NCBI RefSeq assembly: GCF_030269925.1
Contig: NC_085114.1
Coordinates: 14,402,001 to 14,466,000 of the forward strand
DNA length: 64,000 bases
Direction: 5' to 3'
DNA from: Bombyx mori
Lineage: Eukaryota > Arthropoda > Insecta > Lepidoptera > Bombycidae
A program made the position numbers and the translations under genes. Below the pieces are notes generated by a model. The model was not told the DNA's origin. It ran no database searches and saw only the letters and a program-made list of their open reading frames with translations. Shown in pieces: positions 29,110 through 40,669 of the stretch. Within the stretch, counting starts at the first letter, position 1, and every line of letters begins with the position of its first letter.

Positions 29110-30500
29110 ACCAGTATTATATTAAAATTTATTAATTATTATACTTGAATATTGTTATGTATTCAAAATAACTGTGATTCTAGGAATTGAAATGCCATGG
29201 TCACGTTGAAGACTATAAAAGCTTATTTTGATTTCGGAATGTATTTATACTTATTTTCCTATAATAAAAACTAAATAGTGATTTAGATTAAATTCGATAT
29301 ACTATGTCCAATAATTAATGTGATGCTTTAACTTTAAATTCTAAGGAACATACTTGTAAATTCACAGGATCCCTGTATAAATCTTTTATTCAATTATTTG
29401 TTTTGATTTGGGTATGAATAGCAGCACGCCATCCCACTTTTTTTGGGGGCCGTAAACAGCGTACGACAGCATAAAAACTTGTCCTCTGTTCGTTGTCGGA
29501 TACTAAATAGCTAATAAGTCACCATTATTATAAGCTTAAGCAGAAAATTGCACTAAATTAACAAAATGAAAAATTTCACGCAACTTCGCTCATCGCATTC
29601 CCGCCAAAAAGCCGTCCGATCTCCATTAGCACAAAGCCAAAGGGCAAGGATATACATTGTTTATGTAGATACTGCTGAAAAAAAAAAGATATCTAGACGG
29701 AACGTAGACTAAGCTTTAAAGAAGAATGTTTCTTTAAAAAACAAAACTTTATGACGCCTAGCCCGTAAAATGTCAGTTCGACGATAAAATGTAAATTTTG
29801 GAATTCTAAAGCATTATGAATTAAATGTTTAAATGTTTTAATTGCTAATTTTAATTTTAATTTTACTAACATAGTTCTAAGTATTATTCTACTTACAACA
29901 TATGGACTTAAGAGGGTCTGTATTAAATGAATTTTATTTTATTTTATTTATTGGTCTAATCCATGTTTAATCTAATAAACTACATTTTTATTAAAATAAT
30001 TTCCTCATTACAGTTAGCGTGGGTTAACATGTTTATTTTACACAAATCTCCATCTATGTTTGTGTAAACCGACATTATTCAAATACTAACTATAAGATAA
30101 ATTATGAATGAACATGCTTGCCTCGCGGTTTCGCCTTCGTTGCATTCATAATTCTTTGTTTTGTTGTTTTCCGGCTTATATCCGGAGCTATACGGGCTTA
30201 CGATTGAAAGTACATATGTTTCTTTTGTAATCTGTGATGTTTTCGAAGCTACGTACAAACTATTGTACTGAATATTCAGCAAATAACCTATAAAGTGAAG
30301 TGGGGGCCATGATGAGAGAAAAAAAATTAGTGCGCGGCTGAAAGTATCACAAAAAGCTTGCTCTAAAACAATTTGTAAAAAATTATTATTTCGGATTTGT
30401 CGTAACAGGTGTAGTTCAAAAATGAAATGCGACTACAATAATCTTCGACGGCCCTTCCGTCATATACCTACACATAGAGTCGAGTCTAATTTGTATAATT
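29110..30500. other. Intergenic, mostly unassigned
   Basis: AT-rich with no supported gene. At 29575-29612, cgcattcccgccaaaaagcc matches a motif shared with 51725-51765 and 58735-58775. Confidence 0.5.
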
Positions 30501-30542
30501 TTTTCCAGTGGCAAAAATTATTTTTTCCAGTGGCAAAAATTA

Positions 30543-30893
30543 TCTATACATATAAATAAAATTGGAGTGTCTGTTTGTAATATTGAAATAACCGCGTTTT
30601 ACTACATGCATATGAATATATACGCTACATACACCAAAATAGCATTTTTTACAATTTTTGTCTGTCTGTCTGTCTGTGTTTGTTCCGGCTTACCTCTGGA
30701 ACGGCTAAACCGATTTTGACGGGACTTTCACTTAGGTAGCTGATGATATAAGGAGTAACTTAGGGTTTACTTTTTTTAGACTAGCTTCGCCCCGCGGCGT
30801 CACCCGCGGTACGACGGGACATAACATCGCGGGACTCAGCTATCAATAATAAAATTTAATGTTTCCGAAGCGATGCGAGGGCCGGTCGCTTGT
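30543..30893 (+). mobile_element. Helitron-like non-autonomous element
   Basis: It starts TCTATACATATAAATAAAAT after an A, and holds gaacggctaaaccgattttg and gcttcgccccgcggcgtcac, hallmarks of short lepidopteran Helitrons. The 3' end is diverged (gtcgcttgtt), so the right boundary is approximate. Confidence 0.6.
30658..30680. repeat. TCTG microsatellite
   Basis: A short tetranucleotide run (ctgtctgtctgtctgtgt) inside the Helitron-like element. Confidence 0.85.
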
Positions 30894-31399
30894 TAAGAAT
30901 ATTTTTAAGGACTTTATCAGGCAATCAATGGAATTTTACGATTTATGAACTTAAAACATTTATCAATATACATAGGTAGTAACAATAGATTTCTGACGAA
31001 CAAGAAAAATTGTCAAAATTTGAATCTGGAATAGGCCGCTAGTCACATATTAGGTGCGAAGTTAATTAATCAACAAAGAGTCTCTATTAATTTAGTACTA
31101 AAATCGATGCCTCCAATGAACACTACTCTAACTCCAAATTCGTAGGTTTACAGGGGGAGAGTTTAAACGAAAAAAGTTGACAAATATATCTGCAATAATA
31201 AAGATTTTATGGTTTTTTCTTGTGTAACTAGCTGATTTACTCTTGCTTCGAACCTCATTAATAATGAATTTGTAATACTTTTAAAATAGTGAAGCGATTT
31301 GCGTGAAAAACGAACATTTCAAAATTTTGAGTTAGAGTAGTGTTCATTGGAGGCATCGATAATCTAGCTAGTATCTTGATGGTACTATGACAGAAATAA

Positions 31400-31688
31400 T
31401 CTATATATATAAAAATGAATTGTTGTTCGTTAGTCTCGCTAAAACTCGAGAACGGCTGGACCGATTTGGTTAATTTTGGTCTTGAATTACTTGTAGAAGT
31501 CCAGAGAAGGTTTAAAAGGTAGATAAATATGAAATGCTCGGAATTAAATAAAAATAACAATTTTGTTTTTCCTTTGATGTGTCCCCCGTCGGACGGATTC
31601 CTTTTGTTTATTTTAAGTTTATTTTATACAAAAGTTTAGGTCTTTTGTTTATCGATTGAGGCACTACGAAGTCTGCCGGGTCAGCTAG
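31400..31688 (+). mobile_element. Helitron-like element, family 1
   Basis: 289 bp, starting TCTATATATATAAAAATG after A and ending gccgggtcagCTAG before T. This is the A/T insertion and TC...CTAG ends expected of Helitrons. Copies of the same family occur at 36013-36305 and 59280-59583. Confidence 0.82.
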
Positions 31689-32204
31689 TAAATAAATAAA
31701 TAGAAATCATCGACGGAGTGCTAATAAACACTGTAACAAATATCGCCACAATCAGCTTAGGAAAGCAATGAGGACAAACATACACGCCACAATTAATATT
31801 TATTAATTTAGATAGATAAGATAGCCTACATGATTTCCTTTGCGCAAACAAAACACTCACGCACGTCCAGGCAAAACCAGAAACGAAGACAAGACAACAA
31901 CAATGCGTTCTTGTGATTGACCGAATTAAGAAAATACAGAAAAACGTATAAAATGCGATATTGTTTATTTTTGCTATAAAACAAAAAACGGATAAAGTAA
32001 AACGGAAACATATTGAACAAACAGAGAAGTCCCTCCCTATGGCACGTTGCAATAGATATATGGAGATATAATCCAAGGAGGTTAGATGTCAGTCAGGCAG
32101 GCGACTGGTCGTAAAACTAATGCCAAATATCTACGCAGCAAATCCTGATACGTGACGGACCGGATTAAATATTGCCTAAGTAATTTGATTGGTTACCATT
32201 TTTC

Positions 32205-32565
32205 AACTCACTGAGATATCTCGCTGGATCTTCTCAGTGAGTCGTGATTCTGACCCGGTGGTAGATTCAGCGAAGCACTGCTCTTGCTAGGGCTCTCTCT
32301 CCCGCGTTAGTCGGTCATTCATTGCTGAAGGTTGTGTCTAGGTTGAAGGGCCGATCGCATGATGCACCATGAATTCCCACGTCTTTTGTCTTCGGTGGTT
32401 TTTATAGCCTCGGTTATTCGCAGGTCCAGCAGGCGTCTTTACCAAATCTAACCAGTGGGTAGGTGGGCGTCTTTCTTCGTCGTCAAATTTGGTAGGGCTA
32501 GTGTTAGCAAATTCTCTCAGGTTGAGCCCGTGAGCTCACTTACCCGTCCGGGCGTAGCTCTAATA
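32205..32565 (+). mobile_element. Bm1-like SINE with internal insert
   Basis: ctcgctggatcttctcagtg, ccggtggtagattcagcgaa and tgagcccgtgagctcact in plus orientation. About 160 bp of unrelated sequence (32305-32500) separates the gctagggct block from its repeat, gggctagtgttagc. Confidence 0.7.
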
Positions 32566-32790
32566 GCCATTAACCAGTGATTAGGTAGGAAAATAAATAC
32601 CTACCAATTTAAGGATCGGTAACACAGTGAAGCATCAGTAATTCACTTTAAATTCCTAAGACATTTGATCGATCCACGTCTGGGATTCGGAATCGTGCGG
32701 ATTTTTTTTCGACAAACAATAATTAACATTCTCGTATTTTCGCGCACATTCTGACTCATATTGTTTATTTGGTACATTTCGCTGATTTGA

Positions 32791-32967
32791 AGTCGTCGTG
32801 GCCTAGATGATAAGACGCCCGTTGCACTCGTATTGAGCGATGCGACTGTACCGGTGTTCGAATTCCGCAAGCCGGTAGTATTTTTTTGCTAATGAAATGC
32901 GCATTTAACTGATTTTCGCGAATGACTTCTACAAATGAAGGAATGACATTATAATAAAGTCAATAAA
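32791..32967 (+). mobile_element. tRNA-derived SINE (CGTCGTGGCC family)
   Basis: The head has RNA polymerase III boxes: A-box-like gtggcctagatgataagacg at 32798, and B box ggtgttcgaattcc at 32853. The body, tttttttgctaatgaaatgc to tgaaggaatgac, matches the minus-strand copy at 45790-45967. The cloverleaf is imperfect, so this is a SINE head rather than a tRNA. Confidence 0.75.
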
Positions 32968-32994
32968 AGAAATGCGATACAATTAAGACGTAAA

Positions 32995-33085
32995 CTTCAA
33001 GTCTTAAGGTAGGGTGCGACATTTACTGTGTTATGTCTGTACGGATGATCCGGGAAATCGTTCACCCTTGTAAGCAATAAAAACC
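32995..33085 (+). mobile_element. Old BMC1-related tail fragment
   Basis: caagtcttaaggtagggtgc ... cacccttgtaagcaataaaa keeps the order of the BMC1-type tail, with many changes. Confidence 0.45.
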
Positions 33086-33305
33086 TGAATTATTTTAATC
33101 ATATTTTCACTGTCACTTTTGATTGATTTTTGAATAACACTTCGTGAAATCCGTCCTGCCTTCTCTTCCGCAAAAGAAACCCTCTAGTTTGAAGCAAAAA
33201 TATTAAATATTATAATTTAAATTCAGCGTAACTCATATTTGAAACTCAGCGAAGGGATTAGCGCCGATTTTTCGAACGAATAACCACGAAAACAGTCCTA
33301 GATTT

Positions 33306-33343
33306 AGCAGGCTTAGGGACCCCGGTAACCGTACTCGTCGAAC
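33306..33343 (+). mobile_element. Isolated 38-bp jockey-like LINE fragment
   Basis: gcaggcttagggaccccggt and aaccgtactcgtcgaac are identical to 60991-61028 near the end of the jockey-like ORF. The flanks do not match. Confidence 0.75.
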
Positions 33344-33506
33344 TCTATAGTAACTCTCGACAATAAAAGTATCTTTATAATCTATTGATGCTAATTATTT
33401 TGTTTTTTTTTTGCAATCTTTAAGTAAGTCTTATATTATACGTACTAAGAAATAAACTTCTTCTTGCTCATGTGTGAAGTTGGCGCCGCATTTTCTCTTT
33501 TTGGTT

Positions 33507-33715
33507 GGGTACCACCACCCTGCCTATTTCTGCCGTGAAGCAGTAATGCGTTTCGGTTTGAAGGGTGGGGCAGCCGTTATAATTATACTTGAGACCTTAG
33601 AACTTATATCTCAAGGTGGGTGGCGCATTTCCGTCGTAGATGTCTATGGGCTCCAGTAACCACTTAACACCCAGTGGGCTGTGAGCTCGTCCACCCATCT
33701 AAGCAATAAAAAAAA
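33507..33715 (+). mobile_element. BMC1-type repeat
   Basis: From gggtaccaccaccctgcc to ctaagcaataaaaaaaaa in plus orientation; the first ~35 bp of the unit are missing. It runs directly into a jockey-like 3' end. Confidence 0.87.
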
Positions 33716-33855
33716 AGTTGTTAGGTCTCCTTCGGAGGCGCTCGGGCAGTTGTTAACTAATCCCACTCCTCCTTGCTGAGTAATTGCTCGCTCACCTGTC
33801 CTGGTGAAACTGGAAAGGCCTCCGGGCCACCAGTAATCCTTCAATCATAAAAAAT
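33716..33855 (+). mobile_element. Jockey-like LINE 3' end
   Basis: agttgttaggtctccttcgg, ctggtgaaactggaaaggcc and gggccaccagtaatcc match 61155-61275. Confidence 0.83.
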
Positions 33856-34317
33856 TATCGAAACGAAATTCGAAATTTTTTTATGATCGACTTCTAATAC
33901 CGGTCACTCACATTCGCACGAATACGCAAACCCGCAAGTGTAGGACGACATTTGCAAATGATTATGCAAAGTTTTCGCTGCATTCGTGGTTTTCCAAGCT
34001 GTGTCGGTTTTTTAACAGACATCAAAGCGCGCGAACCGCTATCCTTCGCGTAGTCTCCCACACATTCGTGTGACCAGTTGCGCCCAGGATTGCGAAGGCA
34101 ACGGATTTTTCGCTATTTTCATAGATCGTGACGTCTACTGTGTAGCGTATCTTCATCAAAAGAAATCCCATAAAAACAGCATGGCCGTTAATGATGTCTG
34201 GGAAATAATTCATAACTCTTTTTCTCTTCAATGTTCTGTTGACGAATTAAAAAGGAGGAGAAATTCAGGATTCAGGACAATATCAGGTACCAGATAACGG
34301 AAATAAATGTAAGATTT

Positions 34318-34467
34318 TTATTATACACATACATATATTTAATATACATCCATGACCCTGGAAAAGACATTTATAATTATCATACAAATATCTTCCCATG
34401 GCGGGATTCGAACCCGCGACCCCCTTGTGTAGTGACTATGCCACTTACCACTACTCCAGACGGCCGT
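34318..34467 (-). mobile_element. tRNA-derived SINE (second family)
   Basis: The minus strand reads ggccgtctggagtagtgg (A box) and gcgggttcgaatcccgcc (B box, perfect GGTTCGAATCC). The 5' and 3' arms do not pair as an acceptor stem, and the body continues with aagatatttgtatgataatt, so this is a SINE. A relative lies at 43490-43648. Confidence 0.7.
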
Positions 34468-35024
34468 AAAATGTACGAATTACATTGTACGAATATTTGC
34501 GCGCATGTGAGTGGCCGGCATAACAATCCGCATATTTTTGTAACGTTTTATCTCGTTCTAAACACAGATAACTAAATGTAGAATAAAACACAAACCACAT
34601 GAATTTATCGATACACGAACTAATATAATTCGTTTATCGTTTTTATCTCAAATATTTTTTTTCATTGCGAATTTATTATCTTGTAATACGAATCGACGTT
34701 GCCAGTTTCTTGTATCAACATTACGAATTTAATTTGAGAGTTATCTATTTATTATTTAATTTGTTTTATCGGATGCAAATTGCGGTGAATTTTCGTTTAA
34801 AACAAATTGTGGCATATCTCTCGTCTGTGTACTGTATAGGGAGTAACAAAATGAAGATATTCTACCTAGCGGGTGTTTAGATATTTAACCCGAATCTTAT
34901 TGTTTGAAACTTGTTTATATTAGTAAGCTTATTTTGTAAATGTCATTGGCGCGATGTAGGTGCTTGCTAAATTTGTTTATTCTACTCTACCCTGTATTTC
35001 CTATCTTGAGCACTGATCACTTTT

Positions 35025-35110
35025 CGACAAGGTGGGTGCGGTATTCACGTTGCAATGTCCACTTAACATCAGGTGCGCCGTGAGCTCGTTTGTCCGTCTA
35101 CTGCATAAAT
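35025..35110 (+). mobile_element. Old BMC1-related tail fragment
   Basis: caaggtgggtgcggtattca and acatcaggtgcgccgtgagc follow the tail half of the unit, without the A tail. Confidence 0.45.
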
Positions 35111-35179
35111 AGGCACGTCATAATAAACCTAACAAATCAAAAAGACAGATTCATAGGCACTGAGCAATATCATTTTACA

Positions 35180-35494
35180 TCTATACTAATATTATAAAGC
35201 TGAAGAGTTTGTTTGTTTGAACGCGCTAATCTCAGGAACTTCTGGTCCGATTTGAAAAATTATTTCAGTGCTAGATAACCCATTTATTGAGAAAGGCTAT
35301 AGGCTATATTATAACATCACGATAAGACCAATAAAGTGGAGCACCAATAAATAATGTTTCAAAATAGGGGTTTAAATGGCTCCTTAACATTCTATAAATG
35401 AAAATATTTTCACTTTCTACGTAAATGAAGTAGGGGTGAAAGTGTTATGCCAAAGTAACTATTCCACGCGGACGGAGTCGCGGGCAAAAGCTAG
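35180..35494 (+). mobile_element. Helitron-like element, family 2
   Basis: 315 bp starting TCTATACTAATATTATAAAG after A and ending gtcgcgggcaaaagCTAG before T. The internal gaacttctggtccgatttga is the usual family block. Confidence 0.8.
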
Positions 35495-35721
35495 TCAGCT
35501 ATATAATTTGAATTGTCGACTGTACTTTGTAAAGTTTTATAATCTCTATCTTTATTTCGTGTTACTTGGAATACTGACGCTAACTTCTGGAGTTAGCCGC
35601 AGCTCTTAATTAATGTAGTCTTTAACGAATATACTTTGAAACTATTTCATGAATCGTTCAAAATAAAAATTGCATTCAATTTCCTTTAACAATATTTACT
35701 TCATGGTGATAAAAGTGTTTT

Positions 35722-35960
35722 TTTTTATAGCTTTGACGCGTAAACTAGTTCACGGCCCACCTAGTGTTAAGTGGTTACCGGGGCCTATAGACATCAACAT
35801 CATGAATTCCGCCATTGAGTCGTGAATTTTAATTCTCAATTCTATTACAACGGCTGCCACGCCCTTCAAGCCGAGAAGCATTACTGCTTGGCCGCCAAAA
35901 TAGCAGGGCTGCGGTACCTATCCATGCGGGCTAATAAGCCGCCCTATCTCCACTAACAGT
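35722..35960 (-). mobile_element. BMC1-related repeat, divergent subfamily
   Basis: Same order of blocks as BMC1-type copies but about a quarter of sites differ (cacggcccacctagtgtt, acaacggctgccacgccctt, gcattactgcttggccgcc). An older subfamily is likely. Confidence 0.7.
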
Positions 35961-36012
35961 GTGACATTCAGTTATTTATTAGACAAGTCAATCAGGCAAG
36001 TCAATCAGGATA

Positions 36013-36305
36013 TCTATATATATATATAAAAATGAATTGCTGTTCGTTAGTCTTGCTAAAACTCGAGAACGGCTGGACCGATTTGGCTAATTTTGTTCTT
36101 GAATTATTTATGGAAGTCCAGAGAAGGTTAAAAAGATACATATGAAAATGCTCGGAAATAAATAAAAATAACAATATTTTTTTTCCTTTGATGTGTCCCA
36201 TGTCGGACGGATGGATTCCTTTTGTTTTTTTAAGTTTATTTTATACAAAAGTGTAGGTCTTTTATTTATCGATTGAGGCATTACGAAGTCGGCCGGGTCA
36301 GCTAG
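36013..36305 (+). mobile_element. Helitron-like element, family 1
   Basis: 293 bp starting TCTATATATATATATAAAAA after A and ending ggccgggtcagCTAG before T. Very close to 31400-31688. Confidence 0.83.
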
Positions 36306-36702
36306 TTAACATATAAATTAGCTTCATTTGTCGGTCGTGAATCGATATCGGCAGCAATAAAGTCCATGAGTAAGTTAAACTGACAAAAGACATTACATTA
36401 TTATGTTTTTTTTTTAATATAACAAGACCAATTCAGCGTGTATGAACTTCGATCTGCCAGCGCTGAGCAGCTAAGCATTTCAGCGAATACAATTCAGCTT
36501 TAGTACATGACAACTTATCGTGATGAGCGCACGTCTCAAAATATTACGGATTCAGTGCTACAATAAAAACGATTAGTGATTTAAAGAGTGTATGTAATGA
36601 GGATTTAGTTTAAAAACAATACATAAACATATAATTAAAGACTAAAATGAAAATTAGATAAGTGCTTCTAAAATAGTTTTAGTGAATGAACCGAAAAAAA
36701 AA

Positions 36703-36751
36703 ATGTTTTGGAGATTTAATGTTGTAACAATAATTAGCATTCTTCTTTTTG
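36703..36751 (+). CDS. Candidate first coding exon encoding a signal peptide
   Basis: An ATG followed by 16 codons reads MFWRFNVVTIISILLF, with one extra base, then a strong donor GTGAGT. A positively charged start and a hydrophobic core of ten residues are what a secretory signal exon looks like, and a phase 1 end is usual for such exons. A TCAGT initiator-like motif lies about 150 bp upstream, in a stretch free of repeats. No matching downstream exon was found in the window, so the gene, if real, is unidentified. Chance cannot be excluded for so short a frame. Confidence 0.3.
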
Positions 36752-37056
36752 GTGAGTTTTTTTTTTTTCAAAAGTCATTTTCATGATTTACTTTTCTAAA
36801 ACCTGTTTTTAAGTTTGCTGGTTTTCGTAGTCACCTCTTTGGTATTTTTTTTTATTTTTTTACGGGAACGATCGCTTTGCACCGGTCGCTTTGGGTAAAA
36901 CCAATGAGGCGGAAGTCTCAATCTCATGTCTTAAGACGGTAAGCGGCATACACATTATATCCGGAAACTGCTTAACATCAGGTGGGCCGGAAAACTATTA
37001 AACGAGAAACCCTCAAAGGTTTCTTAATAAACAAAGTGTTTTATACTGGTATTTTA

Positions 37057-37284
37057 CTGGTGGTAGGACCTCTTGTGAGTCCGCAAGGGTAGGTACAACC
37101 AGCCTGCCTATTTCTGCCGTGAAGCAGTAATGCGTTTCGGTTTGAAGGGTGGGGCAGCTGTTGTAACTACATTGACACCTTAGAACTTTTATCTCAAGGT
37201 GGGTGACGGCATTTACGTTGTAGATGTCTATGGGCCGGTAACCACATAACACCAGGTGGACAGTGAGCTTGTCCACCCACCTAA
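37057..37284 (+). mobile_element. BMC1-type repeat
   Basis: Full unit starting ttactggtggtaggacctc and ending cttgtccacccacctaa; the A tail is lost. Confidence 0.87.
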
Positions 37285-37315
37285 TTTTTTGCGTTTTTTT
37301 TTAAATACCCGACTC

Positions 37316-37375
37316 TATTCCTTCATCGTGGTAGTAAAAAAAATGGTACCTGCCTGCGGGATTTTGACAGGAGAC
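37316..37375 (-). mobile_element. Scrap of the CGTCGTGGCC tRNA-SINE
   Basis: ttccttcatcgtggtag, aaatggtacctgcctgcggg resemble the matching part of the SINE at 45790-45967. Confidence 0.45.
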
Positions 37376-38182
37376 ATCTTTAACGTCACGATTTTTTTAT
37401 TTCTTTTCATCGTACCTCTATACTGTCGATCGAGTTTGGGATAACTACTTACATGATTAGTTAATAATAATGTTCTACTAAAATCAACAATCAAATTTAG
37501 AAGCTGGCGTGTGTGAACTCACATTGTTCGGTAGCACTGTCCTACCTATTCAGGCCACGAAGTAATCGCTGGTATGTTGTGTAGGACAAACATTATGTTA
37601 AACTTTCAAGATGTATTCAAAAACACATCATGATGGTTGGTGTCTTTGGATCGTCAATTCGTTTACCAATCTGAGCAAATAAAAAAATAATCCAATAATA
37701 TTTTATATATTTTTGGAACGAAGTTCTTTAAGAGACGATGCGGAGGGGTACCCTAACCGGGAAAAAACGTCCGTAACGTCAGATTTTTATTAGTATAATG
37801 CACACAGTGTACGACTTAACTTTGTAATAACGTACAATAGTACACATATTTTTTTATCATTCATTGACAACGATCCCAGAGCGTTCGTTTGCGCAATACA
37901 CTAACTCTTATGCAAACAACCGTAAATGAAGTGTACCACAATAAGTTCGCACGTTACCGATTGACCGTGGGTTGTTGCGAAACCTCCAGTTTTATTTTCT
38001 TTATCCCTCGAACAGAACTTAAAATTAATATTTTTATAATAAGGAACTTCGTTCCTATCCGGTGTCCCACGACACCACACATCCTTTTTTTTAAATAAAA
38101 CCATTTTTACGGCTTTCATCAGGGACCAAGAAAATTGTAAAGTATACAAAACGTCTGAAATAATTTAATGATAATAAAAGTT

Positions 38183-38348
38183 TTACTGGTGGTAGGACCT
38201 CTTGTGAGTCCGCACGGGTAGGTACCACCGCCCCGCCTATTTCTGCCGTGAAGCAGTAATGCGTTTCGGTTTGAAGGGTGGGGCAGCCGTTGTAACTATA
38301 CTGAGACCTTAGAACTTATATCTCAAGGTGTGTGGCGCAAAAAAAAAA
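38183..38348 (+). mobile_element. BMC1-type repeat, left arm of an inverted pair
   Basis: It starts ttttactggtggtaggacc, runs through the usual body and breaks at ggtgtgtggcgca directly into an A run, about 85 bp short. The minus copy at 38383 faces it. Confidence 0.87.
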
Positions 38349-38382
38349 GTCTTTCATCTCTCGATATAATCAATAGTACTTT

Positions 38383-38622
38383 TTTTTTATTGCCTAGATG
38401 TGTGGACGAGCTCACAGCCCACCTGGTGTTAAGTGGTTACTGGAACCCATAAACATCTACAACGTAAATGTGCCACCCACCTTGAGATATAAGTTCTAAG
38501 ATCTCAAGTATAGTTACAACGGCTGCCCCACCCTTCAAACCGAAACGCATTACTTCTTCACGGCAGAAATAGGCAGGGCGGTGGTACGTACCCGTGCGGA
38601 CTCAAGAGGTCCTACCACCAGT
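38383..38622 (-). mobile_element. BMC1-type repeat, right arm of an inverted pair
   Basis: Full unit from ttttttattgcctagatgt to cctaccaccagtc, with small deletions (actcaagaggtcc). It lies 34 bp from the plus copy. Confidence 0.88.
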
Positions 38623-38644
38623 CAAAACTATTTGGTTTAAGCGA

Positions 38645-39075
38645 TATTTCGCTTAATACGCGACTTTTATCTTTGTGATTAAAGGTGAGTTTTATTTGGT
38701 ATTAGTATCAACAATTCGATGTTTTAATTGAACTTAATTTAAGTTTACCTCATTCAAAATAGCTGAAGAAGTTTTTTTTTTGTTATGATATCGACGCTTG
38801 AAAGGCAAACGTGACTAAGCGACAATGCGTGAACTTTACAGTAGACTAATTTCAAGTTGAAATACCTGAAAACAAAATTTATTTTAACGAATCTAGCTGT
38901 AGTAGAATCTAGCTAGTAGCTGTAGTATTGAAATGATTTTAATAAACCTAGAAATATACTTTTTTTTGCGCATCGAATATTGTTATTGCCTATCATTTAT
39001 GTACAAAGCAGTTATTGTTGCTTAGTCATGTTTGCCTTTCAAGCGTCGATATGTTTCCAAATTTTAAACTTTAAT
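38645..39075. repeat. Unassigned repeat R, interrupted by a MITE
   Basis: atttcgcttaatacgcgac, ttttatttggtattagtatc and tgttttaattgaacttaatt match 63845-63935. The copy is split by the MITE at 38791-39049 and resumes with tgtttccaaatttt. Confidence 0.75.
38791..39049. mobile_element. MITE, Tc1/mariner-like (copy 2)
   Basis: 259 bp with terminal inverted repeats of about 35 bp (tcgacgcttgaaaggcaaac at the left; its complement gtttgcctttcaagcgtcga at the right) and a TA duplication. Comparison with 63826-64000, an uninterrupted copy of the host repeat, shows the empty site and supports TA. Confidence 0.88.
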
Positions 39076-39684
39076 TGCTCACTGTAAAGTTGCTTTTGCG
39101 ATTTGGCAAAAGTTTCACCCCTTGGACTACATCTCGGAAAACCCGAAAAACATACAAACAATATTATCTTAATCTATTTCGTAGAAATATTGATATTATA
39201 TTAACGAGGTATTAATTTCCACTACAACATAAAACATATATTTTCAACATATTTTTCATTTCAACCAATGATATTTATGGTTCAATTTTCAATAGACAAA
39301 AAAAGGACGTAATTTGTTTGTGAGAATAACAAAATAACCGATCATATTTATCCGTGAATTCACAATAAATTTACAAACAGCCAAATATAATAAAACACAC
39401 ACTTGGCTCTGTCAACAACGCGTTTATTTACAACATTATTAATGTTAATTATGGCAATGGCGACGGTTATGTTCTTTGTGAACGTAAACAAATAATCGTG
39501 ACCAGGGCAAAAAAATGCAAACAAAAGAAAAAAATACATCTATAACTGTACAGAAATTCATCGGATAATCATAATAAAAATGGAACTGATTTACCTTTAA
39601 ATAAAAAAAAACTACTCTGAAATTATATAAATCCACTAATTTACAGGCAACGAAACAAAAACAATCGACCTGTTTATAGTTTAA

Positions 39685-39934
39685 CTAGCTGTACCCGTCC
39701 GCTTCGCTGGACATTTAAAATTAACATTATTATTTCTCACCCCCACAAAGATTCTCATCATTAACGCCCCCGCAACCGGTGTAAGGAGTCCAACACCCTT
39801 ATAAATATTAGCCTATCCATTAAGTACATGTATTTTCTACATGGATTCCAAGTTTCAAGTCAATCGGATGCATGGTTCAGTAGTTATAACGGAACATCCG
39901 TAAAAACCACTGTAGATTTATATATTAGTATAGA
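39685..39934 (-). mobile_element. Helitron-like element, family 3
   Basis: Plus strand begins aCTAGctgtacccgtccgct and ends ttatatattagtataGAt, so the minus strand runs TCTATACTAAT...CTAG. ccatggttcagtagtta-type and caagtcaatcggatgc blocks are typical of this family. Confidence 0.8.
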
Positions 39935-39939
39935 TTACT

Positions 39940-40665
39940 TAAACCTCCTCCATACTCTAACAGTTTAATCTCATCCGTCATCCTTTTACTGTCATCATGT
40001 TATTTATATACAAAATCTTGACTGTGACTACGAAAATTGCAAAATATTCAAAACATTGGAAATATAATAATGACAATAAAACAAGTGAGAGAAATTAAAG
40101 TAATTAAAAGTAGTTATAATTATGTTTCCAATTCACGAAAACCGAAGAAAATACATTAAATAGTATTATTCTTCACTTTTCGTAGTATTTCGACTTGGGG
40201 AATTAATAAGAAATCGGAACAAAAAACCTACATTAATAAGCCCTTTAAATTTTATTATATGGACCTCAAAATTTATATTTAGTCCTAGACGGACTCTAAG
40301 TTATTGTTATTTTCCAGGCTGCTTTTGTAATTTTACAAGAGTAGCATCGTGTGTGTACCTACCAATTCTTGCTACTATTCACTGGCCTTATATTCGGCAA
40401 CAATATGCAATTGATTACTCACGTACTAAACAACGGCGGCACATAATATTCTTAATGAATTAGACGCCATAATTCTCCTCGCTGACGTGGGCTAGGCACC
40501 GTTCGTCAATACCATAACAGTACAATTGCACACAAATATTATGAAGGCTACCTCTAATAATATTATCCATCTTGGCATCAGAAGGATAAGTATATATTTT
40601 ATTGAAATCTTTAATCTTTTCTTTTTCTTGCTTTCATTGAGTTGACAAAGAACATTCGCTTATTA
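39940..40665. other. Intergenic, nothing recognised
   Basis: AT-rich; no repeat family or coding signal supported. Confidence 0.5.
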
Positions 40666-40669
40666 TGCT

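Noticed and set aside
31681..32076. 131-codon hydrophobic minus-strand frame
   Set aside because: Cys/Phe/Ile-rich translation of AT-rich DNA; no recognisable membrane-protein family and no supporting context.
34397..34467. Possible tRNA gene with a perfect B box
   Set aside because: The ends do not pair as an acceptor stem, and a SINE body follows; a sister copy exists at 43490.
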